From assembly GCF_007993045.1 (NCBI RefSeq), contig NZ_VOOR01000003.1:1-64000 (forward strand): a stretch of DNA of 64,000 nucleotides, given 5' to 3'. Numbering within the stretch: the stretch's first letter is position 1; the number at the start of each line of letters is the position of its first letter. Below, one piece after another: positions 25,908-34,448 of this stretch. Source of the DNA: Phaeodactylibacter luteus. Lineage in GTDB: Bacteria; Bacteroidota; Bacteroidia; Chitinophagales; Saprospiraceae. The notes beneath the pieces were generated by a model, which searched no databases, was not told where the DNA came from, and worked only from the letters and a program-made list of their open reading frames with translations. The position numbers and the translations under genes were made by a program.

Positions 25908-27509
25908 ATGAAAAAACTAATTTTGCTGGCCTGGACAGCCCTGGCAGGGCTGACACTGGGCTGCCAACAGCAGCCGACAGGCCCCGAGGCCGCACCTTCT
26001 GCTTACTATCAGGAGCCCTACCGCCCTCAGTTCCACTTTTCGCCAGACAGCATGTGGATGAACGACCCCAATGGCATGGTCTTCCACAACGGAGCCTACC
26101 ACCTCTTCTACCAGTACTACCCCGACAGCAACGTTTGGGGGCCCATGCACTGGGGCCACGCCATCAGCCAAGACCTCCTGAGCTGGGAGCACCTGCCTAT
26201 TGGCCTCTATCCCGACAGCCTCGGCTGGATCTTCTCCGGCAGCGCTGTACACGATGCCAACAACACCTCCGGCCTGGGCCAAAACGGCAAAGGACCGCTC
26301 ATCGCTATATTCACCCACCACAATGACCCCCTCGCGAAAGCTGGCAGTGATGCTTTCCAGTACCAAAGCCTCGCTTATAGCCTCGATGAGGGCCAGTCGT
26401 GGTCCAAGTACGCAGGCAATCCGGTGCTGCCCAACCCAGGCATCAAAGACTTCCGCGACCCCAAAGTGTTCTGGCATCAGCCTTCTGAGCAGTGGGTCAT
26501 GGCCCTTGCCGTCCAAGACCGCATCCAATTCTACAGCTCTCCCAACCTCTTGCAGTGGGCCTACCTCAGCGAGTTCGGCCAGGGGCTGGGCGCACAGGGG
26601 GGCGTATGGGAATGCCCAGACCTTATCTCCCTCGACCTGCCCGGAAAAGACAGCACCGTCTGGGCGCTGCTCGTCAGCATCAATCCAGGCGGCCCCAATG
26701 GCGGCTCCGCTACACAGTACTTCCTGGGGGATTTCGATGGCACCACCTTCTCCCCCTTCCCCCAATTCATGGCAGCCGTCGCTGCGGATACCCTTTCGGG
26801 CAACCCATACTGGATAGACTATGGGCGGGACAATTACGCTGGGGTGACTTGGTCGGGCGCAGGCAACCGCCAAGAACGGCTCTTCATGGGGTGGATGAGC
26901 AATTGGGACTACGCACAACAGGTGCCTACCCAACGCTGGCGAAGTGCCATGACCCTGCCACGGGCTTTGTTCCTGGCAGAAAGCCCCGATGGGCTCCGAT
27001 TGGGCAGCAGGCCGGCCGATGCCCTGCAACACTTGCGCCAACAAGCGCAGCGCTTTGCGCTCGAAACGGGCGAAGAACCGCTTAGCCTTGCTGCCATCCC
27101 CTCAGCTGCCCCAGGGCTCGAATTGGACATCCGCTTGTCTTGGGATACCGCTCAGCCTCCTGCTCAGGTCATTATCCGTGCAGAAAATGAAGCAGGCGAA
27201 CACTTCGATATCGGGGTTGCCCCAAATGAAGCCCTGCTCTTTGCAGACCGCTCCAATGCTGGGCCAAATGGCTTCTCTGAGCAATTTGCCCGGGGCGCCA
27301 AAGCTCCATTGCTGTCTGCTCCGGGGGAGGCTAGGCTCAGGCTGTTCTACGACCGGGCCTCCTGCGAAGCCTTTACCACAGATGGGCTGACGGCAATGAC
27401 GAACTTGTTTTTCCCAAGCCAGCCCTTCACCTCCTTCCGTATACTTGCACAGGGCGGCAGGGTTAAGGCAGAAGGCGAATTTTGGGAGCTGAGCCGCATT
27501 TGGGATTAA
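25908..27509 (+). CDS. GH32 family lipoprotein (levanase/inulinase/invertase-like)
   Basis: A 533-residue glycoside hydrolase of family 32 that should split beta-fructosides such as levan, inulin or sucrose. The ATG at 25908 opens a lipoprotein signal (LTLGC, acyl Cys 19), so it is held on the cell surface or in the periplasm. All three catalytic motifs are present: WMNDPNG (nucleophile Asp53), FRDPK (Asp184) and WECPD (acid/base Glu235). A five-bladed propeller is followed by the usual beta-sandwich domain (about 370-533). No fructan transporter or regulator lies beside it. A matching promoter and terminator make it a single-gene unit. Confidence 0.95.
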   Translation: MKKLILLAWTALAGLTLGCQQQPTGPEAAPSAYYQEPYRPQFHFSPDSMWMNDPNGMVFHNGAYHLFYQYYPDSNVWGPMHWGHAISQDLLSWEHLPIGLYPDSLGWIFSGSAVHDANNTSGLGQNGKGPLIAIFTHHNDPLAKAGSDAFQYQSLAYSLDEGQSWSKYAGNPVLPNPGIKDFRDPKVFWHQPSEQWVMALAVQDRIQFYSSPNLLQWAYLSEFGQGLGAQGGVWECPDLISLDLPGKDSTVWALLVSINPGGPNGGSATQYFLGDFDGTTFSPFPQFMAAVAADTLSGNPYWIDYGRDNYAGVTWSGAGNRQERLFMGWMSNWDYAQQVPTQRWRSAMTLPRALFLAESPDGLRLGSRPADALQHLRQQAQRFALETGEEPLSLAAIPSAAPGLELDIRLSWDTAQPPAQVIIRAENEAGEHFDIGVAPNEALLFADRSNAGPNGFSEQFARGAKAPLLSAPGEARLRLFYDRASCEAFTTDGLTAMTNLFFPSQPFTSFRILAQGGRVKAEGEFWELSRIWD

Positions 27510-27529
27510 CACGGTGCTCGATCAATCAG

Positions 27530-27569
27530 AAGTGCCTGGGGGGACAAACGTCACCACAGGCACTTTTTT
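27530..27569 (+). terminator. Terminator after the GH32 gene
   Basis: Nine-pair stem AAGTGCCTG / CAGGCACTT with an 18-base loop, running into TTTT. It starts 20 bp after the stop. Confidence 0.85.
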
Positions 27570-27673
27570 CCTTTACAACCTCTACCCCAGAGCCCATAGC
27601 GCAACCCATATCCTCCTTTTTGAGCCTGCCCAGCTTGCTTCTCGTGATAGGCCTGCCCCTGACGTAAGGAAGA

Positions 27674-27772
27674 GGGGCCTGCCCCTGCCTCACGGCAGGA
27701 GCCGCTATGCTACGGGGCTCGCTGTCCGCTCGGCCCTATCGGGCTTCACACCCCTCCGCAGCGCTAGGCCAA
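27674..27772 (-). repeat. R1 repeat, subtype I (copy e)
   Basis: CCTGCC-TCAC-GGCAGG stem-loop, GGGGCTCGCTGTCCGCTCGGCCC block and GCAGCGCTAGGCC end. It lies between the convergent GH32 and YkuK genes, just after the GH32 terminator. Confidence 0.85.
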
Positions 27773-27827
27773 AACTACCATAATAGCGGTGAGATATTTC
27801 AGCCAAGGGCCAGAGCCGGCAAACAGA

Positions 27828-28304
27828 TCAGACCACCTTGTCTGCACAAGAAGAACTGGCGAACGCATTGGGCTTAGCCTTGAAAACAAAGCCCATGCTC
27901 AAGATATACCCCATCGCCTCCTTCAAAGCTACATTAGACTGGAACTCAGGGTCGGTATTGATGTCGGCGTGGACTTCTAGCTCAACGTTGTGCTTATCGA
28001 GCAGATCGCAAAGGGCATAAGCCGTCTCCACCGACTTAGCTACCTCTGTGATCATGCGCTCCTTCAGCCCCATCCCCTTCCGTTCCCTAGAATTGTGGAT
28101 GTACATGAACCCGCCTTTTTTCTCGCGCAGGAAGACGATGACCGTTGCAAACTCGATGTGGGCGCCCCTGACCTGAGAGTCGGAGCCAATACACACCTTC
28201 AGCCGGTGACCGCTGGCTTTTTCCCTTAAGATGGTCTGCTCTACTGCCTCCTTGATGGGAAGGTCGATGCGCTCGCCGTTAAGCTTTCTCCATTTTGTTG
28301 CCAT
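27828..28304 (-). CDS. YkuK/DUF458 RNase H-like protein
   Basis: A 158-residue cytoplasmic protein of the DUF458 (YkuK) family, which has a predicted RNase H-like fold. Visible motifs are VCIGSDSQVRGAHIEFATVI in the first strand pair and LEVHADINTDPEFQSN, each contributing acidic residues of a likely metal site. I chose the ATG at 28304 (MATKWRKLNGE) over one 11 codons upstream. The family's reaction is unknown to me. It is isolated, with repeats on both sides. Confidence 0.88.
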   Translation of the reverse strand: MATKWRKLNGERIDLPIKEAVEQTILREKASGHRLKVCIGSDSQVRGAHIEFATVIVFLREKKGGFMYIHNSRERKGMGLKERMITEVAKSVETAYALCDLLDKHNVELEVHADINTDPEFQSNVALKEAMGYILSMGFVFKAKPNAFASSSCADKVV

Positions 28305-28789
28305 GGCTGATTTTTGATAAAAATAAAAAATATGCAAACCATACGCCCTACGGCTTGCATGAAATAAAACAGAATTAATGTTTGATTAACAAAAAATCAA
28401 ACCCTAACTGCCCCGCGAAGGTTCCAAAAAGGCCTATTTTTATCGCCCGCCCAACAACCAAAATATACAACAGCTTGTAAATCAATTTTTTAGACAAGAC
28501 ACAGTATTCCTCTTTTCTAAACAGCCCTGATTATCAACCCTTTCTGCTATTGCCCAATGAATGGCCAGCAACACCGCCTTGAATGCCTCGTCCTTTCAAA
28601 GCCCCCTGCTGTGCCTGCCCTGCAGCCCAAGCCCAGAGCAGCGACAACAGCACAGACCGCTCAGCCAAACTTAGCGCTTGCCTGTAGCGGTTTCATCATG
28701 ACAATCAAGGATTCATGCCCGCCTGGCCGGTAGGGTTCTAGCGAAAGCGCTACGGAGTGCAGCAGGCAAGATGGGAACATAGTGAGGAA
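28305..28789. other. Intergenic gap, AT-rich near the YkuK start
   Basis: 485 bases without a gene. The first 250 are clearly more AT-rich than the surroundings. They hold two inverted repeats: ATGCAA/TTGCAT near 28332-28360, and TTTGATT/AATCAAA near 28381-28401. These could belong to the YkuK promoter or 5' leader. The rest shows nothing I can name. Confidence 0.4.
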
Positions 28790-28965
28790 GGGGGTGAGCC
28801 AAAATGCCGCAGGTGTTTATGCTTTTCGGGCTTTAGCCTGGCAATGGACTAGCGCTGCGCAGGGGTGGCCGAAGGCCAGACCCGACGCCTGTAGGGCGAG
28901 GGGCCGAGCGGACAGCGAGCCCCGTAGCATAGCGGCACCTGCCCGCAGGCAGGGGCAGGCCCATC
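28790..28965 (+). repeat. R1 repeat, subtype I (copy f, long form)
   Basis: A long R1 copy: GAGCCAAAATGCCGC..GTTTATGC..TTCGGGCTTTAGCCTGGCAATGG leads into CTAGCGCTGCGCAGGGG, the GGGCCGAGCGG core and a CCTGCC-CGCA-GGCAGG hairpin. It carries an extra segment (GAAGGCCAGACCCGACGC) inside the core. The left part shows the uninterrupted form of the site where element A2 sits near 39842. Confidence 0.8.
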
Positions 28966-28980
28966 CCACAAAGCAGGCTA

Positions 28981-29143
28981 GTGGTCTGTCAAGGCTAAAA
29001 CTAGGGGTTGCCTGCGGCGACTTTTGAGGCTACTCTTCGTTGGACAACCCCTTACGTAGCGCTGCTATGCGCGGGAACATCCGCCTTGATTAGCCTCAAA
29101 ATTCGCTCCCACTCAACCCATAAATTAACACTTGACAGACCAC
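28981..29143. mobile_element. Family B TIR element, copy B1 (163 bp)
   Basis: Perfect 13-base terminal inverted repeats (GTGGTCTGTCAAG and its complement) flanked by CTAG at 28978-28981 and 29143-29146. It has the same length as family A, with CTACTCTTCGTT at the same offset (50-61) and CGCCTTGATTA one base earlier (102-112). Terminal, subterminal (TTTTGAGGCT/AGCCTCAAAA) and central (CGTAGC/GCTATG) stems occupy the same places as in family A but have different sequence. Non-coding. Confidence 0.85.
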
Positions 29144-29303
29144 TAGGCAGGCAAAAAAACGACAATCTGGTTTGCGCCCGTGAGGGAGCCATGTCCATAA
29201 AGCATTGGTTTGCAATAGGAACAAGCCCTAAACACGCGCCCAGCAGTACAGGCTGCCTGCTAAAGCCCCAACAGCGCTCAACAGCCCACTAGCGCTGCTG
29301 CTA

Positions 29304-30707
29304 CTAATAGCCGAGGATACGGAGCATCTCTTCTGCAGACTGCTCCTCCTGGTACAGCTCATCAACTAGATTGCCTTGAGCATCTTTGTACACCAAGATA
29401 TGCTTTGGAGAAGGGATGAGGCAGTGCTTGATACCGCCATAACCACTGATAGAGTCCTGATAAGCGCCCGTGTGGAAGAAGCCCAAGTAAAGGGGCTCTT
29501 CATCTGAGGCAGAAAAGGCAGGCAGGTACACTTGGCTCTCGTGCACTTCCGAGTTGTAATAATCCGAATTATCGCAGCTGAGGCCACCGATATTGACCCG
29601 GCGGTAATCGTTGTACCACTTATTGATAGGCAGCAGTATGAAACGCTCCCCTATGCCCCAGGTGTCCGGCAGCGTGGTCATCAGAGAATTGTCGATCATG
29701 TACCACATTTCTGAATCGTTCTGCAGCTTTTGGTCGAGCACCGAAAAGATAGTCGCCCCGCTTTCGCCCACCGTATATTTGCCGAACTCTGTGAAAATAT
29801 CCGGCTCTGGGATTTCTTCCTCCTCGCAAGCTTGAGAGATCAAGCTGACAATCTCCTTGACCATGTATTTATAATCGAACTCAAAGCCCAGGGAATTCCG
29901 GATAGGCATCCCGCCGCCTATATTGATAGCATGCAGGTCTTCGCTATCGCGCTTGAGCTCACAATACAGCTTAATGGCTTTTTTGAGCTCCCCCCAGTAG
30001 TAGAGAGAATCTTTGATGCCAGTATCCACAAAGAAGTGGAGCATCCTGAGCCTGAACTTGTCGTTGTCCTTGATGCGCTCCTGGAAAAAGCGGAGGACGT
30101 CTGCATGACGGATGCCAAGGCGGGAGGTGTAAAACTCAAAATTAGGCTCTTCTTCGGTGGCCACGCGCAGCCCGATATTACAGCGCCCTTTGACGTTCGC
30201 TTCGTAATAATCAAGCTCCCGCATATTGTCGCAGACCGGGATCACATTTTCAAACCCATCGTTGATCAGGGCAACGATACGCTCTAGGTAACCCTGCGTT
30301 TTGAAGCCATTGCAAACGATGATCGTCTCTTTCTTGAGGTTGCCCTGCTGATAGAGCCGCCGGACCAGGTCGATGTCAAAAGCCGACGAAGTTTCTATTT
30401 GTACTTCATGCCGGGTGACCTCGTTCAGCACATAGCTAAAATGGCAGCTTTTGGTGCAATAGCAATAGTAGTATTTCCCCCTATACCCCATAGCTTTCAT
30501 AGCACGGGTAAACATATTGCGCGCCTTCTTGATCTGAGAGCCTATTTTAGGCAGGTAGGTCAGCTTCAAAGGCGTACCGTACTTTTTTATCAGATAACTC
30601 AGAGGCACCCCATTGAACACCAGATAGCCCTGTTCAATGTCGAAGCCGTCCTGAGGGAAGTAAAAAGTTTGGTCGATCAGGTCGAAATAGCGGTTCGTTG
30701 CAGCCAA
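29304..30707 (-). CDS. speA: Biosynthetic-type arginine decarboxylase, PLP-dependent (TTG start)
   Basis: A 467-residue fold-type III decarboxylase that should turn arginine into agmatine, the first step to putrescine and spermidine. It matches the short Bacteroidota form (YFDLIDQTFYFPQ at the N-terminus, YLPKIGSQI). The likely PLP lysine is Lys86 in YCTKSCHF; NIGGGMP is the phosphate-binding loop. No ATG lies near the conserved N-terminus and an in-frame TAA sits five codons upstream, so the TTG at 30707 is the likely start. The weak start may limit expression. No other polyamine genes are adjacent. Confidence 0.9.
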   Translation of the reverse strand: MAATNRYFDLIDQTFYFPQDGFDIEQGYLVFNGVPLSYLIKKYGTPLKLTYLPKIGSQIKKARNMFTRAMKAMGYRGKYYYCYCTKSCHFSYVLNEVTRHEVQIETSSAFDIDLVRRLYQQGNLKKETIIVCNGFKTQGYLERIVALINDGFENVIPVCDNMRELDYYEANVKGRCNIGLRVATEEEPNFEFYTSRLGIRHADVLRFFQERIKDNDKFRLRMLHFFVDTGIKDSLYYWGELKKAIKLYCELKRDSEDLHAINIGGGMPIRNSLGFEFDYKYMVKEIVSLISQACEEEEIPEPDIFTEFGKYTVGESGATIFSVLDQKLQNDSEMWYMIDNSLMTTLPDTWGIGERFILLPINKWYNDYRRVNIGGLSCDNSDYYNSEVHESQVYLPAFSASDEEPLYLGFFHTGAYQDSISGYGGIKHCLIPSPKHILVYKDAQGNLVDELYQEEQSAEEMLRILGY

Positions 30708-31010
30708 TGTACCAGTAGTTTAGATGAATGGATGAATCAATGACGCTGCCTGTACAGCACAGCAGCCGGGCATCAATAAGCAGGCTCTTTTGCCAGCGCA
30801 CCGATCATACCAGGTGGATAATGAAAGCCTCTTGGCTTTTGTTCCGCCATTGCCCAGACAAGATAGGGATTAGCCCAAAAAACGCGCAAAAGTAGGCGCA
30901 TTATTCCATACACAAAAGGAAGAGGCACATTAAATTGTTCAGTACAGCCGCCACCTTGGTTTTCCCCCTCAAGGGCCTTACTTTGCGCCCGCAAACCAAA
31001 CCGCATCTTT
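30708..31010. other. Divergent intergenic region
   Basis: 303 bases between the arginine decarboxylase and MazG-like genes. A TTACTTTG at about 30970-30977, one mismatch from TAnnTTTG, is a candidate -7 box for the plus-strand gene. Nothing else is recognisable; a 178-residue minus-strand frame crossing this region is a shadow of the MazG-like gene. Confidence 0.35.
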
Positions 31011-31490
31011 ATGGAACAGCCCAATACGCTCGAACTCGTCGCAGCCTTCCACCGTACTTTCCAACATCCTATAGAAGACCACCCCTGCATCCCATCTGCC
31101 AAGCGCTGCCAACTCCGGGTGGCCCTGCTCGCCGAAGAGCTCAAAGAGCTTGAACAGGCCATAGCCGACCAAGACCTGACCGAAATTGCAGATGCCCTCT
31201 GCGACCTGCAGTACGTCCTTTCTGGCGCTATCCTGGAATTTGGGCTGGGAGCATCTTTCAAAGCCCTCTTCGATGAAGTGCAGCGCTCCAATATGAGCAA
31301 AGCCTGCAACTCTAGAGCAGAAGCAGAGCAAACTATGGCCCACTACAAGGCCACTAAAGGGTTTGACAGCTATACTGTCGAAAAAGATGGGAAGTTTCTG
31401 GTGTACCGAAAAGGGGACGACAAGACCCTGAAATCCATTAATTATGAAGCAGCAGACTTAAAGGGGATCTTGAGCAGGGAGCGCAGTTGA
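31011..31490 (+). CDS. MazG-like nucleoside triphosphate pyrophosphohydrolase family protein
   Basis: A 159-residue all-alpha NTP pyrophosphatase family protein. The metal-binding pattern is visible as EELKELEQA in helix 2 and EIADALCDLQYV in helix 3 (ExxE then ExxD). Family members hydrolyse nucleotides to monophosphate and pyrophosphate; HisE-type and house-cleaning members share this fold. A C-terminal extension (DSYTVEKDGKFLVYRKGDDK) is common in the phosphoribosyl-ATP-type branch of Bacteroidota. No his genes are nearby, so nucleotide clean-up is the better guess. Confidence 0.85.
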   Translation: MEQPNTLELVAAFHRTFQHPIEDHPCIPSAKRCQLRVALLAEELKELEQAIADQDLTEIADALCDLQYVLSGAILEFGLGASFKALFDEVQRSNMSKACNSRAEAEQTMAHYKATKGFDSYTVEKDGKFLVYRKGDDKTLKSINYEAADLKGILSRERS

Positions 31491-31498
31491 CAGGCGGG

Positions 31499-31762
31499 CT
31501 AGGCAGCATGCCCAGGTTGTAAAATAGCCGTGAGCCAGCCCTGTACTTCTGCCCGCGTAGGAAGGGCACGCCCATCATAAACGACCTGCCCACCTACAAG
31601 CACAGCAGGGATGGCATCTACACCGGAGGCTAGTATCACCTCAATATCCATAACCTGCTCTACCGGTATGGCCAAGCCCATCCGCTCCAATTCCTGCTCC
31701 AAAAGGTGGGTGAGCTGCCGGTGCCTATTATTCCCTAAGCCAAGTACCTGTATCGTTTTCAT
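31499..31762 (-). CDS. Small thioredoxin-fold protein lacking the CxxC motif
   Basis: An 87-residue protein with the plan of the 'redox-active disulfide protein 2' family: MKTIQVLGLG, a helix, EQVMDIEVILASGVDAIPAV with the cis-proline, then VVYDGRALPTRAEV. The family's usual CPKC after the first strand is NNRH here, and the protein has no cysteine at all. It cannot do thiol chemistry, so a binding or scaffolding role is more likely. It converges with the MazG-like gene (8 bp apart). Confidence 0.75.
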   Translation of the reverse strand: MKTIQVLGLGNNRHRQLTHLLEQELERMGLAIPVEQVMDIEVILASGVDAIPAVLVGGQVVYDGRALPTRAEVQGWLTAILQPGHAA

Positions 31763-31935
31763 CGTTCATCGGGCTTTATTGTACCTGCAAGGTGGGGCTA
31801 TCCTAACCCAACCCACATGACATTCGTCAAAAATTGCTTTGAACTTTATCAATAGGTTTCTACAGCTCTCATTTGGCAGGATGTGCTGTATGCCATTATC
31901 TTTACCGGGCAACCAATGCTCAAAAGCCTGACTCA

Positions 31936-33891
31936 ATGCCTGACAAGGACAACCGCACTCCTCTGTTTTCCAACCCTGCAGACCTCATCAGCCAACACCA
32001 GGCGGCACTGCTCGCTGTTGCTGAAGACGGCTCGGTAACCCTTGCAGACGAGAGGGCCCAAACCTTGCTCTCCACAAACCCTGCTGCCCTCTATGGCCAA
32101 AATATTTTCGGCTTTATCAGCGGGCTGCCCGCCATCTCAGATTGGGCCGGCCGGCCCGATATCTGCAATGTAACCCTCCCCTCTGGCCTCAATGCCCGCT
32201 GCGCGCTCTTCCCCGCAAAAGGGGAAGGGGCCAGGTATTGGTTTGTCGCCCTCTATACCGACAATGATGCACAGGACAGCCTGGCTTTTTATAATGCCAT
32301 GCTGGAGTGGGTCCCCGTGCCCATCCTCATCTTCAGCCAGCTGCAGCAGGCTGTCATTGGCGCCAACGACGCCTTGGTCCGCATGTTCGGCAGCAACAGC
32401 CGGGAGCACTTCCTTTCACACGGGCCGCTTTCCCCTGACAAAGGCAACCCCCTCCGCGATGCTTTGATGGCAGGGGGCCTTAACGCGCCCTTCGAAATCC
32501 AAACCCCTCACCCGGCCCGGCGTTCCATCTGCCTGCAATGTGCACCGGCCCCCCTCCCAGCTTTCGAAGAAACCCATCAGATTGTCCTCCTCAACGACAT
32601 CACGGCACAGCGGGAGGGCGCTCAGGAGCTACAACGGAGCAAAAACACCCTGCAGGCCATCATTTCCAATGCAGTAGATGGCATCATCATTATCGACTCC
32701 AAAGGCCTCATCCAAATGACTAACGAGGCCACCACCCGCCTGTTTGGCTACCAAGAGGAGGAAATGATCGGGCAGAACATCCGAATGCTCATGCCTGAGC
32801 CGCACCGCAGTAAGCATGACGGCTATATCCAGAATTACCACAATACCGGCGTCGGCCAGATCATTGGTATAGGTAGAGAGGTGAAAGGCAAAAAGAAAGA
32901 CGGCACCTACTTCCCCTTCCGGCTTGGCGTCTCCAAAATCGAAACCGAAGAAGGTTTGCTCTTCACGGGGGTCATCCATGACCTGACCGAAGAGAAAATA
33001 GCAGAAGAAAAAATCATCAGCCTAAATCGGGAGCTAGAGCAAAAGGTAGAAGAAAGAACGGAAAAACTGACAGAGGTCGTCAATAAACTCCTGCAGTCTA
33101 ACCTGCAGCTCGAACAGGAAATCAAGGAGCGGAAGGCTGCCGAAGATGCCTTAAGGGCCAACGAAGAAGAGCTCCGCAAGGCCCTCGAAAGGGAAAAGGA
33201 GCTCAGCGAGCTCAAGTCTAGGTTTGTTTCCATGGCTTCCCATGAGTTCCGCACCCCCCTGACCACTATCGCCTCCTCTTCGGAGCTCATTGGCCTGTAC
33301 ACTTCCGGCGATCAGCAGGAAAAAAGGGAGAAGCACCTCAAGCGCATCCGGTCTGCAGTGACCAACCTCACCGGCATCTTGGGCGATTTTCTTTCCCTCA
33401 GCAAGCTCGAAGAGGGCAAAATACACAATGCCCCTACTGCTTTTGTCCTTGAAAACCTGCTGGCTGAAATTGAAGACGACATGCACACCCTGCTCAAAAC
33501 CGGGCAGAAACTAGAAAAGGTGCTCGTGGGGGTAAGGCAGGAGATACGGTTAGACCAAAAAATCCTAAAAAACATCTTCATCAACCTGTTGTCGAACGCC
33601 ATCAAATACTCCCCTCCCGGCTCGGCCATACAGCTCAAAGCCAGCCTGGAAGGCGGGAAGTTGACCGCCCACATCAAAGATGAAGGCATTGGCATACCAG
33701 AAAGCGACCAAAAACACCTGTTCAGCCGGTTTTTCCGGGCTGAAAACGCGGTCAATATCCAGGGCACTGGGCTGGGCCTCAATATCGTGCACCGCTACCT
33801 CGAGCTGCTCAATGGGCAGATTAGCTTTGAGAGCACAGAGGGCAAGGGGACAACCTTCTTCTTTGAAATCCCATTGGACCAAAGCGGCTAA
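31936..33891 (+). CDS. Sensor histidine kinase with FixL-like haem-PAS domain
   Basis: A 651-residue cytoplasmic sensor kinase; no membrane span. The ATG at 31936 (MPDKDNR) is chosen over a TTG upstream. Residues about 15-100 and 105-220 are PAS-like. Residues about 228-345 are a PAS domain of FixL type with RSKHDGYI (His294, the haem ligand position) and IIGIGR (Arg314, the ligand-sensing Arg), spaced 20 residues apart as in FixL. A coiled coil (about 355-425) leads to HisKA with SHEFRTPL (His436) and HATPase (NLLSNAIKYS, GTGLGLNIV). It should autophosphorylate in response to oxygen or NO. No response regulator is adjacent. Confidence 0.85.
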   Translation: MPDKDNRTPLFSNPADLISQHQAALLAVAEDGSVTLADERAQTLLSTNPAALYGQNIFGFISGLPAISDWAGRPDICNVTLPSGLNARCALFPAKGEGARYWFVALYTDNDAQDSLAFYNAMLEWVPVPILIFSQLQQAVIGANDALVRMFGSNSREHFLSHGPLSPDKGNPLRDALMAGGLNAPFEIQTPHPARRSICLQCAPAPLPAFEETHQIVLLNDITAQREGAQELQRSKNTLQAIISNAVDGIIIIDSKGLIQMTNEATTRLFGYQEEEMIGQNIRMLMPEPHRSKHDGYIQNYHNTGVGQIIGIGREVKGKKKDGTYFPFRLGVSKIETEEGLLFTGVIHDLTEEKIAEEKIISLNRELEQKVEERTEKLTEVVNKLLQSNLQLEQEIKERKAAEDALRANEEELRKALEREKELSELKSRFVSMASHEFRTPLTTIASSSELIGLYTSGDQQEKREKHLKRIRSAVTNLTGILGDFLSLSKLEEGKIHNAPTAFVLENLLAEIEDDMHTLLKTGQKLEKVLVGVRQEIRLDQKILKNIFINLLSNAIKYSPPGSAIQLKASLEGGKLTAHIKDEGIGIPESDQKHLFSRFFRAENAVNIQGTGLGLNIVHRYLELLNGQISFESTEGKGTTFFFEIPLDQSG

Positions 33892-33909
33892 AGCCCCCTG
33901 CCTCAGCCG

Positions 33910-34302
33910 TCAATCTTTTTTTGAAAACAGCCGGCCTAGCCCGCCCCCCTTTGCTTTCCGGGCTTTCTCCGTCTTCTTTACGGCCCGTTTCTCCGCCCGG
34001 GCAGCTTTGCGGTCGGCACGGATGGCTTTTTTCCGCGCCTTGGCTGCTTTTTCCCGCGCCTCCGCAGCTTTGCGCTCCTTGCGGGCAGAGCGGTGGGTGC
34101 CCCGGGCGTCCCTGTGGCCCTCCCTCAAGTCTTTGCGCTCCGCCTTATTCCCCTTTAGCCAGGCCCGCAGCGTACCCTGCTCTGCCTCCTCTCCCCTGCC
34201 TGCCTCCTCCTGGCTAGCCTTACGCCCAAAAACCTGGGCCTCCACATCTGGAGCAGCGCACAGAAAAAGGGCGGCTAGGATGATCAATCGATAATGGCTC
34301 AT
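33910..34302 (-). CDS. Exported, very basic low-complexity protein
   Basis: A 130-residue protein with a signal peptide (LIILAALFLCAAPDVEAQ). A short acidic stretch (EEAGRGEEAEQG) is followed by about 75 residues dominated by Lys, Arg, Ala and Glu, with repeated RKAARAEKR-like heptads that would form a charged helix. It ends GLGRLFSKKD. I do not recognise a family. It may bind nucleic acid, lipopolysaccharide or peptidoglycan by charge (speculative). It converges with the kinase gene 18 bp away. Confidence 0.6.
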   Translation of the reverse strand: MSHYRLIILAALFLCAAPDVEAQVFGRKASQEEAGRGEEAEQGTLRAWLKGNKAERKDLREGHRDARGTHRSARKERKAAEAREKAAKARKKAIRADRKAARAEKRAVKKTEKARKAKGGGLGRLFSKKD

Positions 34303-34351
34303 GTCGTTCGTTTTTAATAGTTGAAAACCAAATTGCTATTCCTGTAGGCCT

Positions 34352-34448
34352 TGGGGCCTGCCCCTGCCTAACGGCAGGTGCCGCTATGCTGCGGGGCTCG
34401 CTGTCCGCTCGGCCCTATCGGGCTTCCACCCCTCCGCAGCGCTAGGCC
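34352..34448 (-). repeat. R1 repeat, subtype I (copy g)
   Basis: CCTGCC-TAAC-GGCAGG stem-loop, the GGGGCTCGCTGTCCGCTCGGCCC block and GCAGCGCTAGGCC. It lies between the divergent basic-protein and M28 peptidase genes. Confidence 0.85.

Noticed and set aside
25917-27044. 375-codon open frame on the minus strand
   Set aside because: It is antisense to the GH32 gene with all catalytic motifs.
30773-31309. 178-codon minus-strand frame before the MazG-like gene
   Set aside because: It is antisense to the helices carrying the ExxE and ExxD motifs of the MazG-like protein and lacks any recognisable domain.
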